From: DASZUK01 sp963745595
GTDB taxonomy: Bacteria; Actinomycetota; Acidimicrobiia; Acidimicrobiales; RAAP-2
Direction of reading: 5' to 3'
Length of the DNA stretch: 64,000 bases
Assembly (NCBI GenBank): GCA_963745595.1
Contig: CAVUYB010000018.1
Location: forward strand, 1-64,000
Part shown: positions 62,412 through 64,000 of the stretch, piece by piece
Layout: each line of letters begins with the position of its first letter
Numbering within the stretch: the stretch's first letter is position 1
The notes under the pieces: model-generated
What the model was told of the DNA's origin: nothing
What the model saw: only the letters and a program-made list of their open reading frames with translations
The model's database searches: none
Position numbers and translations under genes: made by a program

Positions 62412-64000
62412 TCACGTCGAGCCCTGGATTTCGTCCTCGTCGGGCGGGCCGCGGCGGCCGGGACGGCGCCAGGGGGCGGCGAGCAGCCACCCGGCCAACA
62501 GGGCGAGCCCGGCGAGGACGAGCACCGGCCAGTCGCCGGTCCGCTCGTAGACGGTGCGGCCGGTCCGCAGGCCGACGGTGGCGAGCAGGACCTGGCGCCG
62601 ACCGAGGTCGGTTCGTTGCAGGACATCGCCGCGGTTGTCGATGACGGTCGAGAACCCGGTCGGCGCGGCCTGGACGAGGTCGCGCCCCTCTTCGACGGCC
62701 TGGACGCGGTCGGCCGCGACCTCCTGGGCCGGCACCTGGCTGGTCGCGTACGACGACGTATTCGTCGGCACGACGAGCAGTTCGGCGCCAGCCTGGACGG
62801 ACGATCGGCCCCGCTCGGCGTAGAAGACCTCGTACGAGACCATGACACCGAGCGGCCCGGCCGGCGTGCGCAACCGGCCGGTCCCGTCGCCGGGGATCGC
62901 GTCGAGCGGGACGGCCGACAGGTTGGCGAAGTGGGCGAAGAAGCTGCGGTACGGGACGTACTCGCCGAACGGCACGCGATGGACCTTCTCGAACGTCCCG
63001 ACCACCCGCCCGCTCGGCCCCCAGGCGACGACGAGGTTGCGGAACGCGGTCGGCGACACCGTCTCGGTGACGCCGGCGACGACGGTCGTACGGAGCTGGC
63101 GGGCGAGGCCGGCCATCGTCGCGGCCGGCCGCGACCCGGCCAGCGGGCCGTCGAGCGAGATGACGTCCTCGGGCCACAGGACGAGCTGTGGCGTCCGGCC
63201 GTCGTCGCGCTGATCCATGACGGACGTCGCGGCGAGCTGGGCGGTGTAGACGGTCGCTGAGCTGACCTCCTGCTCGGAGAAGCCACGCCGACCGCCGCCC
63301 TGCACGGCGGCGACCGAGATCCGTCGGATCGGTGCGCCGCCGTCGGGGGCGAGCGCGCCGGCGACGCCGATCACGACCACGAGCAAGACCGCCGTCGCGC
63401 CGGCGGCCGTACCGGCGACCGCCCCCGGTCGGGCGAGCCATCGGCTGCGGCGTCGGTGGACGGACCGGTCGTCGCCGGCTCGAGGGGTGCCGGTTGGGTG
63501 GTCAGCGGTTGGGTGGTCAGCAGTTGGGTGGTCAGCGGTGAGCCAGAGCACCAGCTCAGCGAGGCCGGCCCCGCCGAGCCAGACGACCGCGGTCAGGAGC
63601 AGCGGGCCGCCCAGTCGGGTCGCGCCGAGCAGCGGCCCGCCGGCCTGGCCGAGGAAGACGCCGCCGATCGGCAGCCCACCGAACGGCCACGTCATCCGTA
63701 CCGCTTCGAGCAGCGTGAACGCGCCGACGAACGCCGGCAGGCGGCCGCGGACCGGCGGGACGAGGCCGGCCGCGACAGCCGTCGAGAGGGCTTCGACGGC
63801 CATCAAGACGGCCGCGCCGTACCAGTTGAACGCCCGGGCCCAGAACAGTCCGGGCACGTAGCAGCCGAGCCCAGCCAGCCAGCCGGCGAGCAGCCGCGTC
63901 CGCAGCCGCAGGCCGGCGAGCCGCCAGTACAGGACGGCCCCGCCGACGAACGCGAGTGGCCACCAGCCCCACGGCGGGAGCGAGAGGGCGACGGCGACGC
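62412..64000 (-). CDS. lnt: Apolipoprotein N-acyltransferase-like protein, N-terminus beyond window
   Basis: The frame is open to the window edge, so the first part is missing. About seven hydrophobic segments (LPPWGWWPLAFVGGAVLYW, WYGAAVLMAVEAL, LLTAVVWLGGAGLAELVLWL) precede a periplasmic nitrilase domain. It contains LVLWPEDVI (catalytic Glu), FEKVHRVPFGEYVPYRSFF (catalytic Lys) and VMVSYEVFYAERG, where Lnt normally has 'CYE'. The nucleophile Cys is therefore Ser here. NRGDVLQRTDL and a final membrane helix (WPVLVLAGLALLAGWLLAA) follow. Lnt adds the third acyl chain to lipoproteins. A TADHP repeat from 15-bp tandem units lies in the loop before the nitrilase domain. Confidence 0.85.
   Translation of the reverse strand, partial: VAVALSLPPWGWWPLAFVGGAVLYWRLAGLRLRTRLLAGWLAGLGCYVPGLFWARAFNWYGAAVLMAVEALSTAVAAGLVPPVRGRLPAFVGAFTLLEAVRMTWPFGGLPIGGVFLGQAGGPLLGATRLGGPLLLTAVVWLGGAGLAELVLWLTADHPTADHPTADHPTGTPRAGDDRSVHRRRSRWLARPGAVAGTAAGATAVLLVVVIGVAGALAPDGGAPIRRISVAAVQGGGRRGFSEQEVSSATVYTAQLAATSVMDQRDDGRTPQLVLWPEDVISLDGPLAGSRPAATMAGLARQLRTTVVAGVTETVSPTAFRNLVVAWGPSGRVVGTFEKVHRVPFGEYVPYRSFFAHFANLSAVPLDAIPGDGTGRLRTPAGPLGVMVSYEVFYAERGRSSVQAGAELLVVPTNTSSYATSQVPAQEVAADRVQAVEEGRDLVQAAPTGFSTVIDNRGDVLQRTDLGRRQVLLATVGLRTGRTVYERTGDWPVLVLAGLALLAGWLLAAPWRRPGRRGPPDEDEIQGST
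63492..63536 (-). repeat. Three 15-bp in-frame tandem repeats inside lnt
   Basis: Plus-strand units GGTTGGGTGGTCAGC, GGTTGGGTGGTCAGC and AGTTGGGTGGTCAGC encode ADHPT-type repeats in a loop of the Lnt-like protein. Confidence 0.9.

Overview
The window is very GC-rich DNA from an actinobacterium. The best guess is class Acidimicrobiia or a close relative. The signs are a mycothiol-type MshA, the proC / excisionase-like gene / rex / hem order seen in actinobacteria, a class I lysyl-tRNA synthetase, a fused CobA-HemD protein, and a secreted protein built of 'SDGGIFAFGDA' repeats. This placement is inference from gene content only.

Layout. 1-2.3 kb: the end of a DksA/TraR zinc-finger gene, an XRE regulator plus DUF6036 nucleotidyltransferase pair, and a second XRE regulator. 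2.4-9.6 kb, all on the minus strand: a compact biosynthetic cassette. In transcription order it holds a cupin, a SyrB2-type non-heme iron halogenase, a stand-alone NRPS adenylation domain, a stand-alone carrier protein, a tRNA with anticodon UAU, a cation/proton antiporter, a phosphopantetheinyl transferase and a condensation-fold protein that lacks the catalytic His. 9.9-17.2 kb: mshA, a YbjN-like gene, an IS110-family element with a candidate bridge-RNA region, proC, a hipBA module behind four evenly spaced palindromic operators, an excisionase-like gene and a SAM hydrolase variant. 17.2-26.9 kb: rex and the tetrapyrrole genes hemA, hemC, cobA-hemD, hemB and hemL, with lysS and a small DUF2335 island in between. 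27-31.2 kb: a hypothetical protein, a DUF234-type ATPase, a menaquinone reductase-like flavoprotein and a RelE/Phd toxin-antitoxin pair. 31.3-48 kb: a complete nuoA-N operon for complex I. 48-60 kb: a coupled cluster of secreted Ig-like repeat proteins with a DUF916-like membrane-anchored partner, an LPG-synthase-type membrane protein with an N-terminal phosphoesterase-like domain, and a secreted two-part repeat protein. 60-64 kb: a HAD phosphatase, a Fic protein and the 3' part of lnt.

How the genes work together. The adenylation protein should load an aliphatic amino acid (pocket residues look Val-like) on the carrier protein, which the local phosphopantetheinyl transferase would activate. 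The halogenase would then chlorinate the tethered residue, as in the SyrB1/SyrB2 and CytC1-3 systems. Rex, the menaquinone reductase-like protein and complex I form a respiratory and redox neighbourhood, and the hem genes form a tetrapyrrole block.

Caution. At least ten reading frames are broken by apparent single-base indels, including essential single-copy genes (lysS, hemB, nuoL). Many breaks lie in GC-rich or repetitive stretches. This looks more like residual sequencing or assembly error than decay, so frameshifted genes are described by their reconstructed reading frames.
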